From Epibacterium ulvae (GTDB lineage: Bacteria; Pseudomonadota; Alphaproteobacteria; Rhodobacterales; Rhodobacteraceae): a stretch of 64,000 nt of DNA. A program made the position numbers and the translations under genes. This document shows, in pieces, positions 16,538-25,466 of this stretch. The stretch is from assembly GCF_018678075.1 (NCBI RefSeq), contig NZ_JAHHIR010000028.1, positions 80,027 through 144,026 on the forward strand, in the 5' to 3' direction. Under the pieces are notes generated by a model, which saw only the letters and a program-made list of their open reading frames with translations, searched no databases and was not told the DNA's origin. Each line of letters starts with the position of its first letter. Position 1 is the first letter of the stretch.

Positions 16538-16796
16538 TTTTCGGCATATGCCGTGTGGCGGTCATTTTACAGGTAAACTTGTGGTTTCCAGTATCATGTC
16601 ACACGGCAATACGCTCCGCGCTTGCTACCATAGGCGCAGGATCAGCTTACATGAATTTATCGCAAATGGGTTATGCAATTTTACATACCCACCGTGCGCA
16701 AACCTGTGATCTCTTTTTCCACACAAATGTTGACAAGGCTTGAGCCATGTCCACCTCAGCGCCTATAAGCACGGCGCAGGATTGGAAGGATCAACC

Positions 16797-17384
16797 ATGC
16801 GCACAGCACAGATCACCCGCAAAACGGCGGAAACCGAAATCATCGTGGACATCAACCTGGATGGCTCCGGTGAATACGACAATCAGACCGGCGTTGGTTT
16901 CTTTGACCACATGCTGGACCAGCTTGCGCGCCATTCGTTGATCGATATGACCATCCGCGCCAAGGGCGACTACCACATCGATGATCACCACACTGTTGAA
17001 GATACCGGCATCGCGCTGGGGCAGGCTTTGACTGCGGCGCTCGGCGACAAGAAGGGCATCCGCCGCTATGGGGAATGCCACTTGCCCATGGATGACGCCC
17101 AGGTGCGCTGCGCGCTGGATCTGTCGGCGCGTGCCTTCCTGGTCTGGAACATCGCGCTGCCTACGCAGAAAATCGGCACTTTCGACAGCGAGCTGGTGCG
17201 TGAATTTTTCCAAGGGTTCTCGACCCATGGCGGCATCACACTGCACTTGGATCAGCTGCACGGGTTCAACAGCCACCACATCGTCGAAGCAGCGTTCAAG
17301 GCCGTGGCCCGGGCGCTGCGCACCGCGGTTGAGACGGATCCGCGCAAGGCAGATGCCATCCCCTCAACCAAAGGGGCGCTTTGA
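16797..17384 (+). CDS. hisB: Imidazoleglycerol-phosphate dehydratase
   Basis: Sixth step of histidine biosynthesis: removes water from imidazole glycerol phosphate to give imidazole acetol phosphate. The 195-residue product has the Mn-binding His-rich motifs [31 protein letters not shown] and [15 protein letters not shown] chose the ATG at 16797 (GGAAGGA ribosome-binding site) over the upstream in-frame start at 16740, because homologues begin MRxAxIxRxTxET. It overlaps hisH by one base (ATGA), so the two are translationally coupled. Confidence 0.96.
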   Translation: MRTAQITRKTAETEIIVDINLDGSGEYDNQTGVGFFDHMLDQLARHSLIDMTIRAKGDYHIDDHHTVEDTGIALGQALTAALGDKKGIRRYGECHLPMDDAQVRCALDLSARAFLVWNIALPTQKIGTFDSELVREFFQGFSTHGGITLHLDQLHGFNSHHIVEAAFKAVARALRTAVETDPRKADAIPSTKGAL

Positions 17385-18022
17385 TGCTGACGGCCATCAT
17401 CGACTACGAAAGCGGCAATCTGCACTCCGCCGAAAAAGCCTTTCAGCGCATGGCGCAAGAGATCGGCGTAGGTGAGGTTGTTGTCACATCGGATGCGGAT
17501 GTGATTGCGCGGGCGGACCGGCTGGTGCTGCCCGGCGATGGTGCCTTTCCTGCCTGTGCGGCAGAGCTGCGCGGCCACAAAGGGATCTATGACGCGATGG
17601 TGGACGCGGTTGAGGTAAAGGGGCGTCCCTTCCTTGGCATCTGTGTCGGCATGCAGCTTTTGGCCACCACGGGCCACGAATATGAAGAGACCAACGGCAT
17701 TGATTGGGTCGACGGCGATGTCGTCAAGATCGAGCCAAACGATGCGACGTTCAAAGTGCCCCATATGGGGTGGAATGATCTGGTGATCGACCACGCCCAC
17801 CCGGTGTTTGATGGCATCAACTCAGGCGATCATGTCTATTTCGTGCATTCCTACCATTTCCGCGTGGCCAAGGCTGCGGAACGGTTGGCGCATGTGGACT
17901 ATGCAAGCGATGTGACGGCCGTGATCGGGCGCGACAACATCCTCGGCATGCAGTTTCACCCGGAAAAGAGCCAGGACGTCGGCCTGCGCATGATCGCAAA
18001 CTTCCTGACCTGGGCACCTTGA
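17384..18022 (+). CDS. hisH: Imidazole glycerol phosphate synthase, glutamine amidotransferase subunit
   Basis: Class I glutaminase that supplies ammonia to HisF. In 212 residues the triad appears as Cys in GICVGMQLL (about residue 88), His in QFHPEKSQ (about 194) and Glu two residues later. The start is the ATG inside the hisB stop (ATGA, 17382-17386). The TTG at 17381 is not needed. Its partner hisF lies 3.2 kb downstream, so the his genes are split into three clusters here. Confidence 0.96.
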   Translation: MLTAIIDYESGNLHSAEKAFQRMAQEIGVGEVVVTSDADVIARADRLVLPGDGAFPACAAELRGHKGIYDAMVDAVEVKGRPFLGICVGMQLLATTGHEYEETNGIDWVDGDVVKIEPNDATFKVPHMGWNDLVIDHAHPVFDGINSGDHVYFVHSYHFRVAKAAERLAHVDYASDVTAVIGRDNILGMQFHPEKSQDVGLRMIANFLTWAP

Positions 18023-18029
18023 TCAGCAT

Positions 18030-18764
18030 TCAAACCGTCTCTCCCTTGCGGACTGCCATGGGGGAGACGCCGTATGCGCGCCGAAACGCCCGCGAGAACG
18101 CCTCACCCGAGGCATAGGCATAGCGCCGTGCCACCGCATCCACCCGCGAACCGCGTTGCAAATCCTGCTGGGCCAAGGTCAGACGCCAACGGCGCAAATA
18201 GCTCATCGGGGTCTCCCCCACAGTGGATGCAAAAACCTCAGAGAAACGCGATAGGGACAGCCCGGCCTCATCTGCGAGGCTTGCGTTGGTCCAATTGCAC
18301 CCCGGCTTGTCATGGATCGCCACCACCGCACGGCTGATACGCGGATCGGCAAGCCCGGCCAAAAGCCCGGCCTCTGTCGCGCCCTGTTGCAATTGATCGC
18401 GCAGCAGACGGACAATCAGAACTTCGGCCAGCCGGTTGACCACCGATTGCGCGCCACAACGCCCGCCATCCATCTCGCTGCGCATCATCTGCACAACGCC
18501 CAAAGCCTCGGGATTGCTGGACAAATCGTAGCGCACCACATCCGGCAGCGCGACCACGAACGGGTTCACATCACCGGCCCAATCGACCTCTCCGGCCCAG
18601 AGCACAGTCTGCGCGGGCACCTCTGATACTGCTCCCGACGTATAGTAGACCAGTTGCAGCGGCACCCCGTCGTCGCCACCAAAAACCAAAAGGTTCGCAC
18701 GCCCCTTATCGGCCCGTCGCACCGAAAGGTGGAATTTGGTCATCAAAGTGGTCAAACGATCCAT
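18030..18764 (-). CDS. AraC-family transcriptional regulator with cupin-type sensor domain
   Basis: A 244-residue regulator. The N-terminal half (about 1-150) resembles the AraC cupin_6 domain (LxLVYYTSGA, VVALPDVVRYDLS). The C-terminal HTH pair has WTNASLADEAGLSLSRFSEVFASTVGETPMSYLRRWRL and the second helix-turn-helix ending AFRRAYGVSPMAVR. It is divergent from the peroxiredoxin-like gene at 18854 across a 90-base promoter region and is convergent with hisH. That arrangement suggests it controls the peroxiredoxin-like gene, perhaps in response to an electrophile or oxidant. Confidence 0.88.
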   Translation of the reverse strand: MDRLTTLMTKFHLSVRRADKGRANLLVFGGDDGVPLQLVYYTSGAVSEVPAQTVLWAGEVDWAGDVNPFVVALPDVVRYDLSSNPEALGVVQMMRSEMDGGRCGAQSVVNRLAEVLIVRLLRDQLQQGATEAGLLAGLADPRISRAVVAIHDKPGCNWTNASLADEAGLSLSRFSEVFASTVGETPMSYLRRWRLTLAQQDLQRGSRVDAVARRYAYASGEAFSRAFRRAYGVSPMAVRKGETV

Positions 18765-18853
18765 TTCGGGTCTTTCGGTTAGGTTTTTCGTGTTTTCCTA
18801 ACATTAACATGTGGCAAACCCGGGCTCAATACATTTGGCATAGGAGGCCCACC

Positions 18854-19390
18854 ATGTTGATCCCTCGTCTGAAAGTCCCCGCCCTGTCGGTTCCAACCGT
18901 CAGCCATGGCACATTTGACCTAACGACTGAAACCGCAGAACGCGGCACCGTGATCTGCTTCTTTCGCGGCGTGCACTGCCCAATCTGCGCGACCTATTTG
19001 AAAGAGTTCGAAGCACAGGTTGATGCCTTTGCTGAACGTGGTGTGGCCACAATCGCCATCAGCTCGGACGGCGAAGAGCGCACCCGCCAGATGATCGAAT
19101 CCGTGGGCGCCGAAAAGCTGCGCTTTGGCTATGACTTGTCGCTGAGCGTTGCTAAGGAATGGGGTCTTTATATCTCCACCAGCCGCGGCAAGACCTCGAT
19201 CGGTATCGAGGAGCCTGCGCTGTTCTCTGAGCCCGGCCTGTTCATGGTAACCCCGCAGCAGACGCTCTATTACGGTGCGGTTCAGACCATGCCGTTTGTA
19301 CGTCCTCACTTCAAAGAGCTGGTTGGCGCGCTGGATTTCGCGATCCCGAACAACTACCCGGCCCGTGGCGAATACACCGGCGACGTATAA
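18854..19390 (+). CDS. Peroxiredoxin-like (AhpC/TSA) protein
   Basis: A 178-residue thioredoxin-fold protein of the AhpC/TSA-like group. It has CFFRGVHCPICATYLKEFE, a CPIC pair at the peroxidatic position, and the typical IAISSDGEERTRQMIES strand-helix. AGGAGG ends six bases before the ATG at 18854, which decides the start over 18809. Members of this group usually reduce peroxides with a thiol donor. Divergence from an AraC regulator suggests inducible expression. Confidence 0.85.
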   Translation: MLIPRLKVPALSVPTVSHGTFDLTTETAERGTVICFFRGVHCPICATYLKEFEAQVDAFAERGVATIAISSDGEERTRQMIESVGAEKLRFGYDLSLSVAKEWGLYISTSRGKTSIGIEEPALFSEPGLFMVTPQQTLYYGAVQTMPFVRPHFKELVGALDFAIPNNYPARGEYTGDV

Positions 19391-19401
19391 AACATCTGCG
19401 A

Positions 19402-19426
19402 CCTGGATCCCAACACGGGGTCCAGG
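19402..19426 (+). terminator. Hairpin after the peroxiredoxin-like gene
   Basis: CCTGGATCCC/GGGGTCCAGG, ten pairs with one G-U and loop AACAC, lies 11 bases after the stop. No direct T run follows. Confidence 0.45.
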
Positions 19427-19557
19427 CCCACGGGTTTTCCGACGGCGTATAAGATCACAAAACCAGCGCCACACATCCGTTACAAATATGGACAGTTCCC
19501 GCGTGATCGGGCAAAGGTGCCAGACAGTTTCTTTGCTCCTGAGATCCACCGCGCATC

Positions 19558-19809
19558 GTGTTCGTCCGACTTGAAAAATTCGACCATGTTGAAGGCCAGC
19601 ACCGCTATTGCTGCGTCAGCCTCAGCCAGACTCTGTTGGGGGAATGGTGCGTGGAGCTGACCACCGGTCCTTTGGGCGACGCGGGCGGCACCACGCGGCG
19701 CAGTTATTTTACCTCCTATGCAGAAGCATTGACCCTGGCCGAAGCCAGCCGTGCACGTCAGATCAAACGCGGCTTTGTCCCCATTCCAGTGCAGCTTGGC
19801 CTGTTGTGA
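19558..19809 (+). CDS. Small WGR-domain protein
   Basis: An 83-residue protein that is little more than one WGR domain. The pattern [18 protein letters not shown], then [19 protein letters not shown] and a C-terminal [15 protein letters not shown] helix with KRGF matches the domain found in poly(ADP-ribose) polymerases and in bacterial WGR proteins, where it binds nucleic acid ends. The assumed start is GTG at 19558; no clear ribosome-binding site is visible. It precedes hisA by 76 bases, but a strong hairpin separates them. Confidence 0.7.
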   Translation: MFVRLEKFDHVEGQHRYCCVSLSQTLLGEWCVELTTGPLGDAGGTTRRSYFTSYAEALTLAEASRARQIKRGFVPIPVQLGLL

Positions 19810-19838
19810 CCAGCACCGCCGATTGCATTCCCACCCCA

Positions 19839-19876
19839 CCTTGTGCAAAAGATCGCTAACTGAATTTTGCACAAGG
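19839..19876 (+). terminator. Perfect inverted repeat between the WGR gene and hisA
   Basis: CCTTGTGCAAAA (19839-19850) and TTTTGCACAAGG (19865-19876) form a flawless twelve-pair stem with a 14-base loop, ending nine bases before the hisA start codon. It may terminate the WGR transcript. Because the only purine-rich AAGG before hisA lies inside the 3' arm, it could also hide the hisA ribosome-binding site. Confidence 0.6.
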
Positions 19877-19885
19877 CGCGCTGCC

Positions 19886-20608
19886 ATGATCCTTTATCCC
19901 GCGATTGACCTCAAAGACGGCCAGGCCGTGCGTCTGCTGCATGGCGACATGGACAAAACCACCGTGTTCAACGACAACCCTGCTGCTCAGGCGTTGGAGT
20001 TTGTCAAAGCGGGCTGTGAATGGCTGCATCTGGTGGATCTGAACGGCGCCTTTGCCGGTGAACCGGTAAACGCGGCCCCTGTCGAAGAGATCCTGAAACA
20101 GACCAAAGTGCCTGCTCAGCTGGGTGGCGGCATCCGCGACATGAAAACCATCGCCAACTGGATCGACAAAGGTCTGGCACGGGTGATCCTGGGTACCGTT
20201 GCGGTGGAAAACCCCGATCTGGTGCGCGCAGCCGCGCGTGAGTTTCCGGGCAAGGTTGCGGTGGGCATTGACGCCCGCAACGGCAAAGTCGCGACCAAAG
20301 GTTGGGCGGAAGAGACTGATGTGATGGTCACCGATCTCGCCAAATCGTTTGAGGATGCGGGCGTTGCCGCGATCATTTATACCGACATTATGCGCGATGG
20401 CGCGATGAAGGGGCCGAACGTGCCCGCCACGGCAGATCTGGCCAATGCGGTGTCAATCCCGGTGATCGCTTCTGGCGGCGTGTCCTCGTTGGACGATCTG
20501 CGTGCGCTCAAATCCTGCGGTGCAGAGCTGAACGGCGCGATCTCGGGCCGTGCGCTCTATGATGGCGCGATTGATCTGGCCGAAGCTCTGGCAGTTTTGA
20601 AAGCCTAA
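19886..20608 (+). CDS. hisA: ProFAR isomerase
   Basis: Fourth step of histidine synthesis (Amadori isomerisation of ProFAR to PRFAR). It is a 240-residue half-barrel-duplicated TIM barrel with [20 protein letters not shown] at the N-terminus (Asp8), [11 protein letters not shown], Asp in [12 protein letters not shown] and phosphate loop [11 protein letters not shown]. The start is the ATG at 19886, as the homologues begin [11 protein letters not shown] dyad covers the region just upstream. Confidence 0.96.
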   Translation: MILYPAIDLKDGQAVRLLHGDMDKTTVFNDNPAAQALEFVKAGCEWLHLVDLNGAFAGEPVNAAPVEEILKQTKVPAQLGGGIRDMKTIANWIDKGLARVILGTVAVENPDLVRAAAREFPGKVAVGIDARNGKVATKGWAEETDVMVTDLAKSFEDAGVAAIIYTDIMRDGAMKGPNVPATADLANAVSIPVIASGGVSSLDDLRALKSCGAELNGAISGRALYDGAIDLAEALAVLKA

Positions 20609-20676
20609 GCCTACGGCTACATCGACGGCAAAATGGGCGGGGCAAATTGCGCCGCCCTTTCTTATAGGTACGGCGC

Positions 20677-21129
20677 TTATTCGCCTGCGGCCTTGGCCGT
20701 CAACTTGCCAAGCGCACCGGCCATTTTGGCCAGATATTCCGCTTCGGTCGAAACACCGTCCAGCTTGCCCAGCATTGCCTTTGGCTCTTCATACGACAGC
20801 CAGACATCGCCAGCGGCATCTGCATAGACCAGCACTTTCAACGGCAAGTACAGCCCCGCCAGCGCATCGTCCTGCATCGCGGGCGTGCCCAGCTTGGGGT
20901 TGCCAAAGATCAGCAGCTCCGACGGTGCCAGCTCCAAATCGACCTTGGCCGCGCCGCCTGCGTGATCAACCCGCGCAAAGACGGTGGCCCCTGCCCCGTT
21001 CACAGCCGCCTCAAGCGCGTCCATGGTTGTGGGCACGTCGTGGGCTGATTTAACCTGTGCGATTTCTCCGGCCTGTACCAAAGCTGGCATCACCATGGCT
21101 CCTACAATTGCTGCTCTCAATGTGTTCAT
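20677..21129 (-). CDS. DUF302-domain secreted protein
   Basis: A 150-residue protein with a cleavable signal peptide (MNTLRAAIVGAMVMPALVQA, cut before GE). A DUF302 domain follows: TMDALEAAVNGAGATVFARVDHAGGA, ELLIFGNPKLGTPAM, LYLPLKVLVYADAAGDVWLSY. DUF302 proteins are periplasmic or membrane proteins of unknown reaction. GGGAG precedes the ATG at 21129, so the longer frame to 21663 (antisense to hisF) is rejected. It sits on the opposite strand between hisA and hisF. Confidence 0.85.
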   Translation of the reverse strand: MNTLRAAIVGAMVMPALVQAGEIAQVKSAHDVPTTMDALEAAVNGAGATVFARVDHAGGAAKVDLELAPSELLIFGNPKLGTPAMQDDALAGLYLPLKVLVYADAAGDVWLSYEEPKAMLGKLDGVSTEAEYLAKMAGALGKLTAKAAGE

Positions 21130-21231
21130 CACAATCTCCCTCTCTACTGCGCAGCCAACTCGCACTGCGCACTGGTGTTTTAGGACGCAACCTCCTAGAA
21201 ACATCCCGAAAAGGCACAGGATCACGAAAAT

Positions 21232-21993
21232 ATGCTCAAGACCCGCATCATCCCCTGTTTGGACGTGGCTGACGGCCGTGTTGTCAAAGGCGTGAATTTT
21301 GTCGGCCTGCGCGATGCGGGCGACCCGGTCGAAAGCGCCAAAGCCTATGATGCGGCCGGCGCGGATGAGATCTGCTTCCTGGACATCCATGCCACCCATG
21401 AAAACCGCGGAACCATGTTTGACGTGGTGCGCCGCACGGCTGAGCAGTGTTTCGTACCGCTCACCGTCGGCGGCGGTGTGCGCACCAAAGAGGACGTGCG
21501 CGCACTGCTCCTGGCCGGTGCTGACAAGGTGTCGTTCAACTCCGCCGCCGTGGCCAATCCGGACGTGATCGCAGAAAGCGCCGACCAGTTTGGCAGCCAA
21601 TGCATTGTTTGCGCGATTGACGCCAAAACCGTCTCTCCCGGCAAGTGGGAGATTTTCACCCATGGCGGGCGCAAGGAAACCGGCATCGATGCCGTGGAGT
21701 TTGCCCGCACAGTGGCCGGCAAAGGCGCCGGTGAAATCCTGCTGACCTCGATGGATCGTGACGGCACCAAATCGGGTTTCAACCTACCCCTGACCAAAGC
21801 CATTTCAGACGCGGTAAAGGTGCCCGTCATTGCATCAGGCGGCGTTGGCAATCTGGACCACCTGGTGGAAGGCGTGACCGAAGGCGGCGCCTCTGCTGTT
21901 CTGGCGGCCTCGATCTTCCACTTTGGCGAATACACCATCCAGGAAGCCAAGGCGCATATGCAGGCCGCGGGCATCCCAATGCGGCTGGCGTGA
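21232..21993 (+). CDS. hisF: Imidazole glycerol phosphate synthase, cyclase subunit
   Basis: Uses ammonia from HisH to turn PRFAR into imidazole glycerol phosphate and AICAR. It is a 253-residue TIM barrel with [23 protein letters not shown] (catalytic Asp11), [22 protein letters not shown], the second catalytic Asp in [14 protein letters not shown] (about residue 130) and [12 protein letters not shown]. It is followed after ten bases by hisE with a GAGGAG ribosome-binding site overlapping the hisF stop. Confidence 0.97.
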   Translation: MLKTRIIPCLDVADGRVVKGVNFVGLRDAGDPVESAKAYDAAGADEICFLDIHATHENRGTMFDVVRRTAEQCFVPLTVGGGVRTKEDVRALLLAGADKVSFNSAAVANPDVIAESADQFGSQCIVCAIDAKTVSPGKWEIFTHGGRKETGIDAVEFARTVAGKGAGEILLTSMDRDGTKSGFNLPLTKAISDAVKVPVIASGGVGNLDHLVEGVTEGGASAVLAASIFHFGEYTIQEAKAHMQAAGIPMRLA

Positions 21994-22003
21994 GGAGACG
22001 CAG

Positions 22004-22321
22004 ATGACCATTCTCCACGATCTGGAAACCACGATCCTGTCGCGCAAAACTGTGGATCCTAACAGCAGTTGGACCGCCAAACTGCTCGCCAAAGGCCCTG
22101 AGAAATGTGCCGAGAAATTTGGTGAAGAAGCGATTGAAGCCATCATCGAGGCAGTGAAGGACGACAAGGACAAGCTCGCCTCCGAAGGGGCGGATGTTCT
22201 GTACCACTTCCTGGTCATGTTGGCCGCACGTGATGTGGCGTTGGATGATGTGTTGTCCGTTCTGGCAGAGCGTCAGGGCCTCAGCGGTATCGCGGAAAAA
22301 GCGGCCCGCCCCAAGGGGTAA
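22004..22321 (+). CDS. hisE: Phosphoribosyl-ATP diphosphatase
   Basis: Second step of histidine biosynthesis: hydrolyses PR-ATP to PR-AMP. It is a 105-residue all-alpha MazG-like protein with the EExxE-type metal motif [13 protein letters not shown] and [11 protein letters not shown]. The ATG at 22004 follows GAGGAG. HisE is a separate protein here (not fused to HisI), and hisI is not in the window. Confidence 0.95.
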   Translation: MTILHDLETTILSRKTVDPNSSWTAKLLAKGPEKCAEKFGEEAIEAIIEAVKDDKDKLASEGADVLYHFLVMLAARDVALDDVLSVLAERQGLSGIAEKAARPKG

Positions 22322-22354
22322 GCGGCCAGCGCTGTTGTTGCCTGCCAGACGGCT

Positions 22355-22780
22355 TTAGACGTCCATCAGGCGCGGATATTCTATTTTCGGGCATCGATCC
22401 TCGATCACACGCACACCACGTGCACGGGCCTCTTTGGCGGCCTCTGAGTGGGTGATGTCCAACTGCATCCAAATGGTCTGTAACTTGGGAAAACGCGACA
22501 GCGCCTCTTGGACGATGCCTGGCACCGCATCTGACTGTCGGAAGATGTCGATCATATCCACATCGGCCTCGATCTCGCTGAGGCTGGCGTGCACGGTCTC
22601 TCCAAACAGCGTCTTGCCCGCATGCCCGGGATTGACCGGGATGACCCGGTGGCCCTTTTGGCGCAGAAATTCACCCACGTAATTGCTGGGACGTTCAGGC
22701 TTCATTGAGGCCCCGACCAGCGCAATAACCTTGGCGGACGACAATGCGGCGCGGATGTCTTCGTCGGTTGTTAGCGGCAT
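22355..22780 (-). CDS. CoA-binding domain protein, YccU-like
   Basis: A 141-residue Rossmann-fold CoA_binding_2 protein, like E. coli YccU. The nucleotide loop VIALVGASMKPERPSNYV is near the N-terminus, followed by GHRVIPVNPGHAGKTLFGE, the VDMIDIFRQSDAVPGIVQEA helix, and the C-terminal signature EDRCPKIEYPRL. Function of the family is unsettled. The start at 22780 has GAGGA eight bases upstream. An ATG at 22810 would add ten residues. Confidence 0.85.
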   Translation of the reverse strand: MPLTTDEDIRAALSSAKVIALVGASMKPERPSNYVGEFLRQKGHRVIPVNPGHAGKTLFGETVHASLSEIEADVDMIDIFRQSDAVPGIVQEALSRFPKLQTIWMQLDITHSEAAKEARARGVRVIEDRCPKIEYPRLMDV

Positions 22781-23010
22781 CTCGGCGTCCTCACTTGCGG
22801 CATACGTCATGATCGCAACCCACCAACAAAAATGCGCCCAGTCAATACTGGGCGCTAAGTACGGAACGAGGGACAGTGAAGTGATCTGCGGAAGTTCCAA
22901 TCCGCAGTCCTGCTCTATTATCTGGGTCTTTGGCCGCGCATTTAAACCCTCACTCTCGAAATCGTGAGCATTTTCCTGCCTAGGTTTCAAAGCCCTAGGC
23001 TATAGCATCG

Positions 23011-23472
23011 TCAATCGCGCAGGATATTTGGCCAATTCTCATGCGCCATCGTCAACCGCTCTTCGGGATCGCGGCGCCAGCGCGTCTGAATGTCCGGGCT
23101 ATGCAGCATATAGAGCGCGCCGTCGCGGATTTCGAAGCTGTTGGGATCACCCGACACCAAATAGCCGCCCGAAACCCCATAGGCGCAATAACCGCCAAAG
23201 CGCGGCGCATAGGCACGTGGATTGGCCTCAAACATCGCCTGATGCTCGGCTGAGGCAAACAACCACGTCACGCCTTTCCACATCACGGAATAGGACATGG
23301 CACCGTGTTCAGGTTCATCTTCGACAAAGAAGGAGACAGGATCAAAGCCGCCAATTGCGTAGCCAAGGTCCTGATAATAAATTGAATGGGCAAGTGTGCG
23401 CTGCTCGGCAAAAGCCGAGACTGGGGTCAGAACAAGTGTCAATCCAACCGCAGTTGCTGTCAAAAACCGCAT
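23011..23472 (-). CDS. Secreted YHS-domain protein
   Basis: A 153-residue protein with a signal peptide (cut after VSAFA) and a YHS domain: IGGFDPVSFFVEDEPEHG, YSVMWKGVTWLFASAEHQAMFEANP, FGGYCAYGVSGGY. YHS domains bind metal in transporters and monooxygenases. Stand-alone periplasmic versions are common in roseobacters and may be metal carriers. It is monocistronic. Confidence 0.88.
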   Translation of the reverse strand: MRFLTATAVGLTLVLTPVSAFAEQRTLAHSIYYQDLGYAIGGFDPVSFFVEDEPEHGAMSYSVMWKGVTWLFASAEHQAMFEANPRAYAPRFGGYCAYGVSGGYLVSGDPNSFEIRDGALYMLHSPDIQTRWRRDPEERLTMAHENWPNILRD

Positions 23473-23609
23473 TACTCAATCGTACCTTAAACCTAAAAAC
23501 GCACGCCGCGTTTGATTCCAAACAGGTCTCCAAAATGCCGCATCCCGGCCGTGGATCAAGACAGGTCGCGATTATGTGATAGGGAAACCTTATTGAGAAA
23601 ATCAACACA

Positions 23610-23639
23610 CCGGGTTGATTCTAACTCAACCCGGATTTT
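23610..23639. terminator. Hairpin between rlmB and the YHS gene
   Basis: CCGGGTTGA/TCAACCCGG, nine perfect pairs with loop TTCTAAC, followed by ATTTT on the plus strand. No annotated plus-strand gene ends here, so it may serve the minus-strand rlmB transcript weakly or an unseen plus-strand transcript. Confidence 0.45.
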
Positions 23640-23681
23640 CGCCTATTTATTGTGCAAAACAGCCCCGAAAGGTCAGTTTCA

Positions 23682-24458
23682 TCACCCGCGCAGCGAGGCA
23701 TAGAGCGCAATCGCCGCGGCGTTTGAAACATTTAACGACCCAAACCCGCCTGCCGCATCGATTTTGACAAGCTTATCGACGGTTTCCTTGGTTTTTTGTC
23801 GTAATCCAGGCCCTTCTGCGCCCAGTACCAATGCCACGGGATGCCCCGTGCGCCCTTCCAGGACCTCTTCGATGGTCTCTTCCGCTTCACCGTCGAGTCC
23901 CAGGACCAAGAAGCCCATGGACTGCAGCTCGGTGATTGTATCGGCCAGGTTGCGCATCCGCAGATAGGGCTGGCGTTCCAGCGCACCGCTGGCGGTTTTG
24001 GCCAAGGCGCCCGTCTCAGGTGCGGAATGGTGGCGAGTGCCGATCACAGCACTGGCCCCCAGAACCTCGGCAGACCGCAGGATCGCGCCGACATTATGCG
24101 GATCGGTAACACGATCCAGCAACAGCACCCGTGGCACCTCGGCGCCGATGCAGCTTTCGGCCAGCCCACCCCAGTTCAGCGGCTTCACTTCAAGCACCGC
24201 GCCCTGATGCACCGAATTCGGATCGATGGGGGCTTTGAAATTGCGCGGGTCGACCATCTCGGGCTCGATGCCGCTTTCGGCAATCGCATCCGCCAGTTTG
24301 TCACGCGCATTCAGCGTCACCATCAGGCGCAGTTTTTCCCGCTTTGGGTTCAGCAACGCATCGCGCACAGCATGCAGGCCAAACAGCCACACAGTCTCCG
24401 CCGAAGCGGCCTTTTTCGCCTGTTCTTTTTCGACGACCCATTTGGGTTTCTTGGACAT
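23682..24458 (-). CDS. rlmB: 23S rRNA (guanosine-2'-O-)-methyltransferase RlmB
   Basis: SPOUT-family enzyme that 2'-O-methylates G2251 of 23S rRNA. In 258 residues it has a basic N-terminal extension, the L30e-like substrate-binding domain (VWLFGLHAVRDALLNP), then the knotted SpoU domain with LLLDRVTDPHNVGAILRSAE, LVLGAEGPGLRQKTKE and the motif III GFGSLNVSNAAAIALY. It is divergent from tRNA-Tyr. Confidence 0.94.
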   Translation of the reverse strand: MSKKPKWVVEKEQAKKAASAETVWLFGLHAVRDALLNPKREKLRLMVTLNARDKLADAIAESGIEPEMVDPRNFKAPIDPNSVHQGAVLEVKPLNWGGLAESCIGAEVPRVLLLDRVTDPHNVGAILRSAEVLGASAVIGTRHHSAPETGALAKTASGALERQPYLRMRNLADTITELQSMGFLVLGLDGEAEETIEEVLEGRTGHPVALVLGAEGPGLRQKTKETVDKLVKIDAAGGFGSLNVSNAAAIALYASLRG

Positions 24459-24577
24459 TTTCCGCTCCGGACAAAAATTTTAAGGTCATCGCAAAAATCA
24501 GGTGATTTTCGTGTTGACGCCAGCAGGTGGCGGTATTAATCACGCCTCCACGTCAGGTGCAACAGTCACCTGACAGT

Positions 24578-24661
24578 GGGCGACAGGCCGCAAGGTGTGG
24601 CAGGGGACTGTAACTCCCTCGCGGAGACGCACGCCTGGTTCGATTCCAGGGTCGCCCACCA
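24578..24661 (+). tRNA. tRNA-Tyr(GTA)
   Basis: Acceptor GGGCGAC/GTCGCCC with encoded ACCA end, D-arm GCC...GGC, anticodon loop CTGTAAC (anticodon GTA), a long class II variable arm (CGCGGAGACGCACG), and T-arm CCTGG-TTCGATT-CCAGG. The long variable arm and GTA anticodon fit bacterial tRNA-Tyr. Confidence 0.95.
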
Positions 24662-24763
24662 TTTTCACTCTTTCAAGACATAATTGCAAAAGTGAGAATG
24701 GTGGCGAGATCCGCCATCGGCAAAAAATATCCCGGACTTATCCACAGACTGCGTGAAACATGA

Positions 24764-24797
24764 GCAATCAATAAAACATTGATTGCGCGTTATTTTT
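24764..24797 (+). terminator. Intrinsic terminator downstream of tRNA-Tyr
   Basis: GCAATCAAT/ATTGATTGC, nine perfect pairs with loop AAAAC-type, then GCGTTATTTTT. It lies 100 bases after the tRNA on the same strand. Confidence 0.7.
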
Positions 24798-24816
24798 ATG
24801 GGCCATTTACGCGCCC

Positions 24817-25332
24817 TCACGCGTCCTGCAGGCAGTTTTGCACCCAGTTTACCAAACCATCCACATCCAATGGCGCGGCCTCGGCGATGCCGCCGCTAAA
24901 GTCGTGAAACGCATCCACGTTCATTTTGTTCACGCCTGACACAACCGGAATTCCACGTTCCAGAGCCTCGGCAAAGACGACACGCATGCCGCGCCCGTTC
25001 GCTTCGTGTTTGCCAAATTTGTTGACCAAAAGAATTTGCGGTGCGGGCTCCTGCTTCAGGCTCTCTTGCACCAGTGCAACCGCGCGCTCCAATGCTTCGG
25101 GGTCCAGGCGACATCCGCGAGACTCGTGGCCCAGGGATTGTGAGATGCGAATATGCGCACCGTCCGGCAGAACTTTTACATCCATGTCGCATAATTCGGT
25201 ATCGCAGATCTCTTCGTTGATCTGCACAATGCCCGCGGTTCGAATGCCCAGCTCCTGCAGCCTGTCTGCCAATGCGCTCAGCAATTTATCAGTGGCGCCA
25301 CGTTCAGGGTCTCGTACATAGGCCAGTTGCAT
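24817..25332 (-). CDS. DUF2478 protein (nucleotide-binding, molybdate-gene-associated family)
   Basis: A 171-residue protein of the DUF2478 family: MQLAYVRDPERGATDKLLSALADRL at the N-terminus, RGCRLDPEALERAV, and LLVNKFGKHEANGRGMR, where the strand resembles an NTPase switch. Relatives are often found beside molybdate transport or molybdopterin genes. Here a molybdoenzyme gene lies 7.6 kb to the right but not adjacent. Function unknown. Confidence 0.75.
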   Translation of the reverse strand: MQLAYVRDPERGATDKLLSALADRLQELGIRTAGIVQINEEICDTELCDMDVKVLPDGAHIRISQSLGHESRGCRLDPEALERAVALVQESLKQEPAPQILLVNKFGKHEANGRGMRVVFAEALERGIPVVSGVNKMNVDAFHDFSGGIAEAAPLDVDGLVNWVQNCLQDA

Positions 25333-25466
25333 TTGGGTACTTCCTTATTTCATCCGTGCACGGCAGTGCGCCGGACAAGGCTAGCAATAGGTAGCGCAAA
25401 GCGCCAGTGGGCGCGATAATGCGCCCTGCAGTGGTAACTTCACATCGTGGTCATGCAAGCCCGTGC

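Larger units (their letters stand above)
16311..16796 (+). other. Long intergenic region before hisB
   Basis: 486 bases without a convincing gene. It holds the post-aminotransferase hairpin, the nested-helix candidate at 16453-16537, and a wide inverted repeat TGCCGTGTG (16549-16557) / CACACGGCA (16600-16608). Frames of 75-80 codons exist but have no ribosome-binding site or recognisable product. A promoter for hisB is expected near 16690-16740 (TTGACAAGG at about 16729) but was not assigned. Confidence 0.5.
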
